NCBI GenBank assembly: GCA_036257595.1
Contig: DATAFF010000156.1
Location: 1 to 13,154, forward strand
From: DATAFF01 sp036257595
GTDB taxonomy: Bacteria > Pseudomonadota > Alphaproteobacteria > Rhizobiales > Aestuariivirgaceae
Direction: 5' to 3'
Length of the DNA: 13,154 nt
Shown: piece by piece, positions 7,498 through 13,154 of the stretch
How positions within the stretch are numbered: position 1 is the first letter of the stretch
Layout: every line of letters starts with the position of its first letter
The notes under the pieces: generated by a model
The model's database searches: none
Seen by the model: the letters and a program-made list of their open reading frames with translations, nothing else
Told to the model about the DNA's origin: nothing
Translations under genes and position numbers: made by a program

Positions 7498-8421
7498 TCA
7501 CCGGAAGATCAACTTGCCGACGTCGATGGGCGACTCCAGCATACCATTCTTGAGCATGATATCGACCCACCATGCGAGCTGGGCCTCGCTGATGTCCGCT
7601 TGTATGTCGCTGATCGGCACTTTCTCCGTCAGTGGCAACGACATTTTGGTGTATTTGGCGACATAGGCGCGTGCCCGGTCAGGGTTGCTCCGGGCAAATT
7701 CACCGGCTTCGGCGATCGCCGCCTTGAACTGCTTTGCCGCCGTCGCATTCTGCTCGGCCCAGCTGCGCGTGCTGGCGAACAGAAGAACGGTCTGCCCGGG
7801 GGGCAGATCATCGATATAGTGGAAGGCGACCTGACCGGTGCCGGTCTCGATGATCCGCGACAACACCGGCTGACCGGTGAGCACGGCATCGACCGAGCCG
7901 CTTCTCAGCGCATCGTTCATATTGAAGAACGCCACCTCGACGAACGTCACCTGACTGTCATCGACGCCTTTCGACGTCAGCCACTGCCGGAACAGCACAT
8001 GCATGAACGCCCCGAGCCCGGGCACCCCCACCGTTTTGCCGATGAAGTCCTCCGGCCGCTTGATGTTGCGGTCCGGCCGCGCAATCACCCCGGTGTTCCG
8101 GACCAGGGCAGGACCCGTCACCGTGTCGCCGGCGATCGCCACCAGATCGATGCCGCCATCGACGGCCTGCAGGAACACCGATGGCGTCGGCCCGCCGATC
8201 TCCAGCGAATTGGCCAACAGCGCTTGCGGAATGATGGAATTGATCGGCACCAGCACGGGCTCGACATCGAGGCCGCGCTTGGCGAAATACCCTTCCTCCT
8301 TGGCGATGAACAGAGGAAAATAATCGCCTGTTGCGGTGAAGCCGACACGGATCGGCTCCGCCGTCGCGGCATGCGCCAGGGCAATGGTCGCTGCGACCAC
8401 GAAACGCGCGAGCAACCGCAA
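7498..8421 (-). CDS. NitT/TauT-type ABC transporter substrate-binding protein, TTG start
   Basis: This 307-residue periplasmic binding protein begins with a Sec signal peptide (MRLLARFVVAATIALAHAATA, cleavage probably after residue 21). The mature body starts PIRVGFTATGDYFPLFIAKE, typical of the SsuA/TauA/NrtA/NMT1 superfamily, and continues with EDFIGKTVGVPGLGAFMHVL and FFNMNDALRSGSVDAVLTGQ, the usual middle strands. The family imports nitrate, sulfonates, taurine, aromatic acids or thiamine precursors; the ligand here cannot be told. The start is TTG at 8421-8419, fixed by a perfect GGAGG at 8432-8428, six bases upstream. A small hairpin (8432-8444) touches that ribosome site. The gene is first in the transporter unit, which runs left into the ATPase and permeases. 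Confidence 0.93.
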   Translation of the reverse strand: MRLLARFVVAATIALAHAATAEPIRVGFTATGDYFPLFIAKEEGYFAKRGLDVEPVLVPINSIIPQALLANSLEIGGPTPSVFLQAVDGGIDLVAIAGDTVTGPALVRNTGVIARPDRNIKRPEDFIGKTVGVPGLGAFMHVLFRQWLTSKGVDDSQVTFVEVAFFNMNDALRSGSVDAVLTGQPVLSRIIETGTGQVAFHYIDDLPPGQTVLLFASTRSWAEQNATAAKQFKAAIAEAGEFARSNPDRARAYVAKYTKMSLPLTEKVPISDIQADISEAQLAWWVDIMLKNGMLESPIDVGKLIFR

Positions 8422-8431
8422 GAGTCGCCTC

Positions 8432-8444
8432 CGACAGAGTGTCG
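8432..8444 (-). promoter_or_regulatory. Short hairpin abutting the ribosome site of the binding-protein gene
   Basis: CGACA and TGTCG form a 5-bp stem around a three-base loop, directly upstream of and touching the GGAGG of the TTG-started binding-protein gene. A TTGACG -35-like box lies further upstream in the same spacer on the minus strand, without a good -10. The stem is too short to call a regulator with confidence. Confidence 0.22.
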
Positions 8445-8497
8445 ACTTTTCGGCCTGACATGTTCCAGCGGAAGCCCCGGCCCGTCAATTCGCAGAG

Positions 8498-8569
8498 TAG
8501 GCAGTCGGCCGATAGGCAATCGGCAGTGACCTGCGCTCCACGCCCTGCCGACTGCCTAACGCCTACTGC
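8498..8569. repeat. Palindromic intergenic repeat, copy A
   Basis: TAGGCAGTCGGC (8498-8509) is the exact reverse complement of GCCGACTGCCTA (8547-8558). An inner arm, TAGGCAATCGGCAG (8513-8526), pairs with 8545-8558 with one mismatch, so alternative stems are possible. The core contains GCGCTCC (8533-8539). Copy B at 10720-10773 shares the TAGGCAGT arm, the GCGCTCC core and the 12-mer TGCCGACTGCCT. The element sits immediately after the stop codon of the 8572-8934 gene and upstream of the importer. There is no open reading frame or target duplication, so it is a short mobile or REP-like palindrome, not an insertion sequence. Confidence 0.75.
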
Positions 8570-8571
8570 TT

Positions 8572-8934
8572 CTAATGGCGCGTATGCGTCGGATGGCAAA
8601 GCAGCTCGACGAAGCCATTGTCCAGCCGTTCGAGCACGCGCTTGCAGAACAGCTCGAGCGGGCCGACCGTCTGGCCCTCGAGCTCGCGGTGGCGGATCTC
8701 GTCATTCTGCGCCCACAGGGCGACCTTCGCCATGGCCCACAGCTCGGCGGGCGATGCCGGTGTCGCGCTCATCAGCTGATTGGCGATTCTGATCAACTCG
8801 GGAGTGTATTCGCTCACCACCTCCTCGAGGCGTTCCCCCTTCACCTCGATGTGACGGAGATCGGCCCGAAGCCGCTCGAAACGCGAGGCGAGCTCCAGAA
8901 TGTCGGATTCGACTTGTTGCTTTTCGGTACCCAT
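8572..8934 (-). CDS. Small hypothetical protein with N-terminal coiled-coil character
   Basis: The 120-residue product is not recognised. Residues 5-45 are rich in Glu, Arg, Leu and Lys with heptad-like spacing (VESDILELASRFERLRADLR), suggesting a helical or coiled-coil segment. A helical C-terminal half follows, containing AELWAMAKVALWAQNDEIRH and FCKRVLERLDNGF. There is no signal peptide or membrane span. The ATG at 8934 has only a poor ribosome site (GGAG about 19 bases away). The stop codon abuts palindromic repeat A. The opposite strand is also open here (8575-9072), but its translation is Arg/His/Ala-rich and unconvincing, whereas this frame has balanced composition. Probably real; function unknown. 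Confidence 0.6.
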   Translation of the reverse strand: MGTEKQQVESDILELASRFERLRADLRHIEVKGERLEEVVSEYTPELIRIANQLMSATPASPAELWAMAKVALWAQNDEIRHRELEGQTVGPLELFCKRVLERLDNGFVELLCHPTHTRH

Positions 8935-9178
8935 GCTCGAGGGTTAACTCCGCCCCCAAGAAAACGCCACACACTGACTAGAGCAGATGATTGCAGCGCC
9001 TGGGCGACGAGGCAACGCGCTGCTTGGACCCTATGTAAATTTATTTCTGTCATTGCAATCCGGACACACTGAACGACAATGTGACGACCATCCAACAGAC
9101 TGTTTTGTTTCCTCTTTCAGCGGACAATGGAAGGTTGTAGGAACGCGCCGTGGGCCAAGCTTTCGGGGGAGCGCTGGC
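8935..9178. promoter_or_regulatory. AT-richer divergent spacer
   Basis: This 244-base spacer lies between two divergent small genes and is clearly less GC-rich than its surroundings, mainly at 9034-9120. It contains the 8-base palindrome ATTGCAAT (9052-9059). On the plus strand TTGCAA (9054-9059) is followed 16-17 bases later by GACAAT/ACAATG, a weak sigma-70-like pair. Both flanking genes probably start from here; no operator or riboswitch was recognised. Confidence 0.35.
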
Positions 9179-9490
9179 ATGCGGAGCAGGGGCGTCGACG
9201 ACATTATTGCCGAGCGGCAGCGGCTTGAGGAGATCGGAATACCACCAAGGGATCGCCGGTATCGGCCAAGCGACCTGCCCAAGGCCGCGGCGGCCTATGC
9301 GCTGGCCGGGGTCCAGCGTTACGCCAATGACGGGTGGCCCGAGCTCTTCTGGCCATGGCCCAGGACCCGTTTTCGGCTTGGCGCGCCGCGCGACAATTTG
9401 GTGAGGGCCGCCGCCTTGATCGTCGCCGAGATCGAGCGGCTCGACCGGCTCGGACCGCGCCCGGGCACTGCCGATGACGACGTGGTTTGA
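9179..9490 (+). CDS. Small hypothetical protein with a [W]PW...LV.AAALI.AEIERLDR domain
   Basis: The ATG at 9179 has GGGGGAG 7 bases upstream and gives 103 residues; the open frame extends back to 8987, but that part is AT-rich spacer. The layout is DDIIAERQRLEEIGIPPRDR, then RYRPSDLPKAAAAYALAG, then a Trp/Pro stretch (ELFWPWPRTRF), then RDNLVRAAALIVAEIERLDR. This resembles small bacterial and phage proteins whose C-terminus reads roughly 'RDLVKAGALILAEIERLDR' and which are generally unannotated. An all-alpha nucleotide-pyrophosphohydrolase-like fold is possible, but I see no clear ExxE...ExxD metal site. It lies 65 bases upstream of the polyamine-type binding-protein gene and could be cotranscribed with it by chance. 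Confidence 0.65.
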   Translation: MRSRGVDDIIAERQRLEEIGIPPRDRRYRPSDLPKAAAAYALAGVQRYANDGWPELFWPWPRTRFRLGAPRDNLVRAAALIVAEIERLDRLGPRPGTADDDVV

Positions 9491-9555
9491 CATTTCCAGG
9501 CTCCGAGACTGAACTTGGGCCATGCGGCCGGTGAGAGGCGCGTGGAGGATCGAGA

Positions 9556-10722
9556 ATGAAACTGTCGAATGTGAACCGGCGCGACGCCTTGCGCCTTGCC
9601 TTGTCTGTCTCCGCTGCTGCCGGGTTGGGTGTCGTCCCGCGCCGCGCCGCCGCGGCCGGCACCATCAATTTCGCCGATATCGGCGTCGGCGATCCCGGCG
9701 GCGACTGGTCGAAATTCAAGGCTGCCAGCGGCTACGACGTCAATCTGGTGTCGATCGGCAACGCTCCCTCGGCGGTGCTCAACGTGCTGGTCGCCTCGGG
9801 CGGGCAGGGCACCTATGACGTCATCAACATCGTCGGCGGCATGCAGAAGCCGCTGGTCGATAACGATCTTGTCGAGAAGATCGACACCGCCCGCCTGCCG
9901 AACTGGGCCAAGGACACCTATGTCGAGGAGTTCCTCGGCAAGGGCAAGCCGGGCTTCCAGTTCATCGGCTACAACAACGAGATCTACGGCGTGCCGACGG
10001 TGCTCCAGGGCGACAGCTTCGCCTATCTGCCGGAGAAGACCGGGCAGCTCGATTCCTATGCGGCGCTGTTCGATCCGAAATGGAAAGGCTATGTGGCGCT
10101 TGAGGACAATTATACCACCGCCGGCCAGAAGACCGCGCTCTACCTCAAGAAGGCGGGCCTCGCCAACATCGCCAATCCCGACGACATGACCAAGGAGGAG
10201 TTCAAGGCGGTCACCGACTTCCTGATCGACCAGAAGAAGAAAGGACAGTTCCGGGTCATCTGGAACAGCTTTGAGCAGGCGGTCAATCTGATCACCAGCA
10301 AGGAGGTCTATGTCATCGACTGCTGGGAGCCGATGGTGTTCGTCGCCAAGTCGAAGGGAATGGATGTCGTCTATGCCGATCCCAAGGAGGGTTATCTCCT
10401 CTGGGCCATGGCCGCCTATCTGGTGAAGAACCCCAACCGCACCGCCGAGCAGACCGACGCCGCCTACAAGCTCCTCGATTTCATGCTCGGCGGCTGGTAT
10501 GGCGCCAAGATCACCAATCTGCGCGGCTACATGACCAATCCGCAGGCCGAGACCTACGCCAAGGACAATCCCTCCGAATTTCCCGCCGACGAGGCCATGC
10601 GTGTCGCCGAGATCACCGCCAATGTCCGCAGCAAATTCGAGCAGGGCGGGACCTGGCAGAACCGCTGGCCGACCGAGGTCGAGTTCTACGAGTCGGAGTG
10701 GTCGCGCTTCAAGGCGGCGTAG
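9556..10722 (+). CDS. Spermidine/putrescine-type ABC transporter substrate-binding protein
   Basis: This 388-residue periplasmic protein of the PotD/PotF-like family 1 binding proteins would capture a polyamine or similar small cation. The N-terminus has a twin-arginine-like signal (NRRDALRLALSVSAAAGLG, RR at 9-10) with an Ala-rich cleavage region near residues 32-36. Body motifs include TYDVINIVGGMQKPLV, YNNEIYGVPTVLQGDSFAYL, FDPKWKGYVALEDNYTTAG and YVIDCWEPMVFVAKSKG, in the order expected for PotD-like proteins. The ATG at 9556 has GGAGG 8 bases upstream. The stop codon TAG (10720-10722) is itself the first three bases of repeat copy B. Polyamine specificity is inferred from family resemblance only; opines, betaines or amino-acid derivatives are also imported by this group. 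Confidence 0.92.
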   Translation: MKLSNVNRRDALRLALSVSAAAGLGVVPRRAAAAGTINFADIGVGDPGGDWSKFKAASGYDVNLVSIGNAPSAVLNVLVASGGQGTYDVINIVGGMQKPLVDNDLVEKIDTARLPNWAKDTYVEEFLGKGKPGFQFIGYNNEIYGVPTVLQGDSFAYLPEKTGQLDSYAALFDPKWKGYVALEDNYTTAGQKTALYLKKAGLANIANPDDMTKEEFKAVTDFLIDQKKKGQFRVIWNSFEQAVNLITSKEVYVIDCWEPMVFVAKSKGMDVVYADPKEGYLLWAMAAYLVKNPNRTAEQTDAAYKLLDFMLGGWYGAKITNLRGYMTNPQAETYAKDNPSEFPADEAMRVAEITANVRSKFEQGGTWQNRWPTEVEFYESEWSRFKAA

Positions 10723-10773
10723 GCAGTAGGGACGCGCTCCGCGCACTGCCTATCTGCCAAATGCCGACTGCCT
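10720..10773. repeat. Palindromic intergenic repeat, copy B
   Basis: TAGGCAGT (10720-10727) is inverted as ACTGCCTA (10745-10752), with GCGCTCC at 10734-10740 between the arms. TGCCGACTGCCT (10762-10773) repeats a 12-mer present in copy A at 8546-8557. The first three bases are the stop codon of the binding-protein gene. The copy is shorter and more degenerate than copy A. Confidence 0.65.
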
Positions 10774-10780
10774 CGATTTG

Positions 10781-10832
10781 CCCCTCATCCGCCCTCCGGG
10801 CACCTTCTCCCCGTCAGGACGGGGAGAAGGGA
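10781..10832. repeat. Rhizobial-type intergenic palindrome with 13-bp hairpin
   Basis: CCTTCTCCCCGTC (10803-10815) pairs perfectly with GACGGGGAGAAGG (10818-10830) around a two-base AG spacer. A smaller stem, GCCC (10791-10794) with GGGC (10798-10801), precedes it. The wording 'CCCCTCATCC...ACCTTCTCCCC...GGGGAGAAGG' is a palindrome I recognise as very common between genes in Rhizobiales. It lies inside a probable operon, between the binding-protein and permease genes, where it would form a strong RNA hairpin 20 bases before the permease GTG. No T-run follows, so it is not a simple terminator. Confidence 0.85.
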
Positions 10833-10850
10833 AACTGAGCGGATCGTCAG

Positions 10851-11765
10851 GTGAATTCCAGGCCACATCATTCGAGATCGATAACGCAAGCGGCGGATCG
10901 CTTTCAGGCATGGGGGCGGCGCATCCTGCTCTCCCTGCCGCTGATCTTTGTCGCCATCTTCCTCGTCGTCCCCCTCGGGTTGACGGTGATGATCAGCTTC
11001 TGGGAGCGGGCAGGGCTGAAATTCCGCCCTGCCTTCTCGCTTGCCTCCTATGTCTCGCTGATCGGCGGCGCGCGTCTCGAAGTGCTGCGGCGCAGCCTTG
11101 TTGTCGCTCTCGAGGCGACGGCGCTGTCGCTCGTCCTGGCCTACGCCATCGCCTATTTCCTCGCCCGCAAGGTCGAGCCGGCGACCGCTCGCATCGTGCT
11201 GGTTTTGTTCACCATCCCGTTTCTCATCAACTACATCGTGCGCAACGTCTCCTACACCGTGCTGCTGGGGCGCACCGGCGTCGTCAACACCGCATTGATG
11301 TCGGCCGGCGTCACCGATGCCCCGCTCGACTGGCTGCTCTACAGCGATTTCGCGGTCCTGCTCGGGCTGATCTCGGCCTATATGCCGTTCATGATCTTTC
11401 CGCTGTTCCTGTCGATCGGCGCGATCGATCGCCAATTTATCGAGGCGAGCGCTCTTCTCGGCGCCTCGCCCCTCACCACCTTCCGCACCATCACCCTGCC
11501 GCTGTCGCTTCCCGGCGTCTTCGCCGCCGGGCTCTTCGGTCTCGTCGGTTGCCTCGGCGAGAGCGCCGTGCCGATCATCCTTGGCGGCGTCGGCTATGAG
11601 CTCATCGGCAACACCATCACCAGCAGCATGGACGTCCTCAACTATCCGCTGGCGGCGGCGCTCTCCTCGATCGTCATCTTGCTGATGCTGCTGCTCATGC
11701 TCGGCTGGTACCTGGTGTTCGACATGCGAAGCTTCCTCGGGCGCATCCTTGAATGGCGGGCGTGA
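10851..11765 (+). CDS. Spermidine/putrescine-type ABC permease, PotB-like
   Basis: This 304-residue inner-membrane permease is of the PotB/PotH type, forming one half of the channel for the binding protein encoded upstream. About six spans are visible, beginning at residues 25-49 (ILLSLPLIFVAIFLVVPLGL). The family's EAA loop reads FIEASALLGASPLTTFRTIT, followed by LPLSLPGVFAAGLFG. Start: GTG at 10851, the best in-frame choice ahead of the charged N-terminus (SRPHHSRSITQAADRFQAWG); its ribosome site is poor (GAGCGGA about 8 bases upstream). The gene follows the binding-protein gene by 128 bases filled with two repeat elements. Its stop overlaps the next gene's start (TGATG). Confidence 0.93.
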   Translation: MNSRPHHSRSITQAADRFQAWGRRILLSLPLIFVAIFLVVPLGLTVMISFWERAGLKFRPAFSLASYVSLIGGARLEVLRRSLVVALEATALSLVLAYAIAYFLARKVEPATARIVLVLFTIPFLINYIVRNVSYTVLLGRTGVVNTALMSAGVTDAPLDWLLYSDFAVLLGLISAYMPFMIFPLFLSIGAIDRQFIEASALLGASPLTTFRTITLPLSLPGVFAAGLFGLVGCLGESAVPIILGGVGYELIGNTITSSMDVLNYPLAAALSSIVILLMLLLMLGWYLVFDMRSFLGRILEWRA

Positions 11766-12541
11766 TGGAGGATCGCACGAGATCATGGCGACACTGGCCC
11801 ATGTGGCTGGTCATCGCCCTGGCGCTGGCCTTCCTCTATGTTCCGCTCGTTCCCTCGCTCGTGGCGTCGCTCGCCGGAGCGCGGCCGGGCGAGTGGACGC
11901 TCAGATGGTATGGCGAGCTCTGGCGCACCCCGCTTGTCCTGAGCGCCTTTCGCAGCTCGGCGCTGGTCGCCCTTCTGGTTGGCATTCTCGCACCGCTGCT
12001 CGGTCTTCTCGCCGCCCTGGCGATCCGCGAGCTCAGGGTTCCGCGGCTCATTCTGCTGGCAATGCTCATGCCCCTCTTCATCCCCGGTGTCAGCATGGGG
12101 CTCGCCAGCGCCTTCCTGTTCCGGCTGCTCGGCATTGCGCCGTCGCTCACCACCATCGTCATTGTCCAGACCCTGTGGGCGCTCCCCTTCGCGACCCTGA
12201 TCATCCTCACCGCCATGACCACCTTCGATCCGCAATATCTCGAGGCCGCCTATATGGCCGGTGCCGGTCGCTGGCGTGCCTTTCGCGACATCGAGCTGCC
12301 GCTCATCGCTTCGGGAATCACCGGCGCGGTCAGCTTCTCGGCCATCCTGTCGATCAATGAGACGATCAGGACCAGCGCGGTTCAGGGCCCGTGGAACACG
12401 GTTCCGACCTATATCTGGTCGACTTATCGCCAGGTCGGCCTGTCGCCGGTGCTTTATGCGTTGATGGGGCTGATCATCATCGCGACGATCGTCATCGTGC
12501 TCGCCTATCTGCTGCTCAGCCGGCAAGCGAGCCGACGGTGA
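11765..12541 (+). CDS. Spermidine/putrescine-type ABC permease, PotC-like
   Basis: This 258-residue permease is the PotC/PotI-type partner of the preceding PotB-like protein. Membrane spans include MWLVIALALAFLYVPLVPSL near the N-terminus, ALVALLVGILAPLLGLLAAL, and ALMGLIIIATIVIVLAYLLL at the C-terminus. The EAA loop is LEAAYMAGAGRWRAFRDIEL followed by PLIASGI. I start at the ATG at 11765, which shares one base with the upstream stop (TGATG); an ATG 12 bases earlier is equally open but overlaps more. No ATP-binding (PotA-like) gene follows within the window. The last 26 bases of the gene overlap the 3' end of the pyroglutamyl-peptidase gene on the other strand. Confidence 0.93.
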   Translation: MEDRTRSWRHWPMWLVIALALAFLYVPLVPSLVASLAGARPGEWTLRWYGELWRTPLVLSAFRSSALVALLVGILAPLLGLLAALAIRELRVPRLILLAMLMPLFIPGVSMGLASAFLFRLLGIAPSLTTIVIVQTLWALPFATLIILTAMTTFDPQYLEAAYMAGAGRWRAFRDIELPLIASGITGAVSFSAILSINETIRTSAVQGPWNTVPTYIWSTYRQVGLSPVLYALMGLIIIATIVIVLAYLLLSRQASRR

Positions 12542-13154
12542 CCGCGATGGCGATCTCGATCGCCCTCACTGTCGTCATGAGCTCCATCGATGCGAGATCG
12601 GCGCGCTGATGCAGCTCGAGCACCGATTCGGCGCGCAGATCCTCGAGCATCTGGGCGACCTGTGCCGGCGCATAGGGCACATGGATGAAGCCGGCCGGAA
12701 CGTTGCGCCTGCCGCCACGCTCCTCGAGCAGGTCGAGCAGCGTATAGAGGCACGCATTGCACAGGAACGTTCCGGCGGTCGATGATATCCGCACCGGAAT
12801 TCCCGCGGCGAGGATGGCGGCCTCGATCGCCCTGAGCGGCAGCGTCGTCACCTTTGCCGGCGATCCATCCGCTGCGACCATGCTGTCGCCCGGCCGCGCC
12901 CCCTCATTGTCGGCGATTTCAAAATCCGCGACATTGATGCCGATCCGCTCCAGCCGGATCATCGGCTCGCCTGGCCACAGGCCGAGCGCGATGACCGCCT
13001 GCGGGCCGACCTCCTCGATGTGACGCGCCAATGTCTGGCGCAATTGCTTGAGCGACACCGGCAGCGCCCGCCCGACAACCTCCGCGCCGCCGATCGCGCG
13101 GCCATCGAGCGCCCGCATCGTCTCGAATGCCGGATTGAGGCTCCGCCCGCCATA
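12516..13154 (-). CDS. pcp: Pyroglutamyl-peptidase I (pyrrolidone-carboxylate peptidase), 5' end outside window
   Basis: This cysteine peptidase removes N-terminal pyroglutamate (5-oxoproline) from peptides in the cytoplasm. The visible 212 residues begin at YGGRSLNPAFETMRALDG, which fits the family's near-N-terminal 'FEPFGG..xNP' region, so only about a dozen residues are missing. The catalytic triad can be placed: Glu in LERIGINVADF (codon 12950-12948), Cys in STAGTFLCN (12761-12759) and His in GFIHVPY (12683-12681). The observed Glu-Cys spacing of 63 residues equals that known for E81/C144 of the Bacillus enzyme; Cys-His is 26 here against 24. GLWPGE replaces the commoner GLxGGR. The internal ATG at 13118 is not the true start, since homology continues upstream of it. 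The gene is convergent with the PotC-like gene. Confidence 0.93.
   Translation of the reverse strand, partial: YGGRSLNPAFETMRALDGRAIGGAEVVGRALPVSLKQLRQTLARHIEEVGPQAVIALGLWPGEPMIRLERIGINVADFEIADNEGARPGDSMVAADGSPAKVTTLPLRAIEAAILAAGIPVRISSTAGTFLCNACLYTLLDLLEERGGRRNVPAGFIHVPYAPAQVAQMLEDLRAESVLELHQRADLASMELMTTVRAIEIAIAVTVGSLAG

Noticed and set aside
7048..8529. A 493-codon open frame on the plus strand
   Set aside because: It lies antisense to the ATPase and binding-protein genes, both with complete family motifs. Its translation is rich in Arg, His, Asp and Gln without recognisable domains, the usual mirror frame of GC-rich coding DNA.
8575..9072. A 165-codon plus-strand frame opposite the 120-residue hypothetical gene
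   Set aside because: It has no ribosome site and Arg/His/Leu-rich shadow-like composition, and it runs into the AT-rich divergent spacer. The minus-strand frame is more protein-like.
9319..10746. A 475-codon minus-strand frame
   Set aside because: It is antisense to the PotD-like binding protein, whose family match, signal peptide and ribosome site are clear. The shadow translation is repetitive Gly/Asp/Leu/His text.
8498..10773. Repeat copies A and B as ends of a composite mobile element carrying the binding-protein gene
   Set aside because: The copies are short, degenerate, lack a transposase or target duplications, and the genes between them belong to different units. Independent palindromic repeats explain them better.
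10803..10830. The 13-bp hairpin as an intrinsic terminator
   Set aside because: No T-run follows on either strand, it sits inside an apparent operon, and the same palindrome type is widespread between rhizobial genes.

Overview
This is a GC-rich stretch that reads as chromosomal DNA of an alphaproteobacterium, probably of the Hyphomicrobiales (Rhizobiales). Three things point there: dense coding with strong codon-position GC bias, ATGA-type gene overlaps, and an intergenic palindrome (10781-10832) of the kind scattered through rhizobial genomes. There is no rRNA, tRNA, CRISPR array, prophage, transposase or insertion sequence.

Left part (1-2026). A membrane protein of unknown function (DUF6790 type, minus strand, cut by the window edge) is divergent from pyrE, orotate phosphoribosyltransferase. 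An isoprenylcysteine/phospholipid methyltransferase-family membrane protein follows pyrE on the plus strand.

Centre (2027-8421), all on the minus strand and read from right to left. First comes a complete NitT/TauT-type ABC importer: binding protein, ATPase, permease, permease. After a 180-base gap come a MaoC-like hydratase, a dimerising SAM-dependent O-methyltransferase and a homoserine-dehydrogenase-like oxidoreductase with a C-terminal SAF domain. The last two genes overlap by four bases. The block looks like uptake of a small (possibly acidic or sulfonated) compound next to three enzymes that could modify it; substrate and pathway cannot be read from the sequence.

Middle spacer (8422-9555). 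Two small unknown genes are divergent around an AT-richer spacer.

Right part (9556-13154). A second ABC importer of the spermidine/putrescine (PotD-PotB-PotC) type lies on the plus strand, with no ATPase gene in view. Its 3' end overlaps, tail to tail, a pyroglutamyl-peptidase I gene that runs off the window edge.

Non-coding structure. Two related palindromic repeats sharing the arm TAGGCAGT, a GCGCTCC core and the 12-mer TGCCGACTGCCT each sit against a stop codon. A strong 13-bp hairpin lies between the second binding-protein gene and its permease. The clearest oddities are a probable CTG start for the O-methyltransferase, the repeat that supplies a stop codon, and the enzyme trio beside the first importer. 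I see no decisively novel system; the enzyme trio is the best candidate for something uncharacterised.
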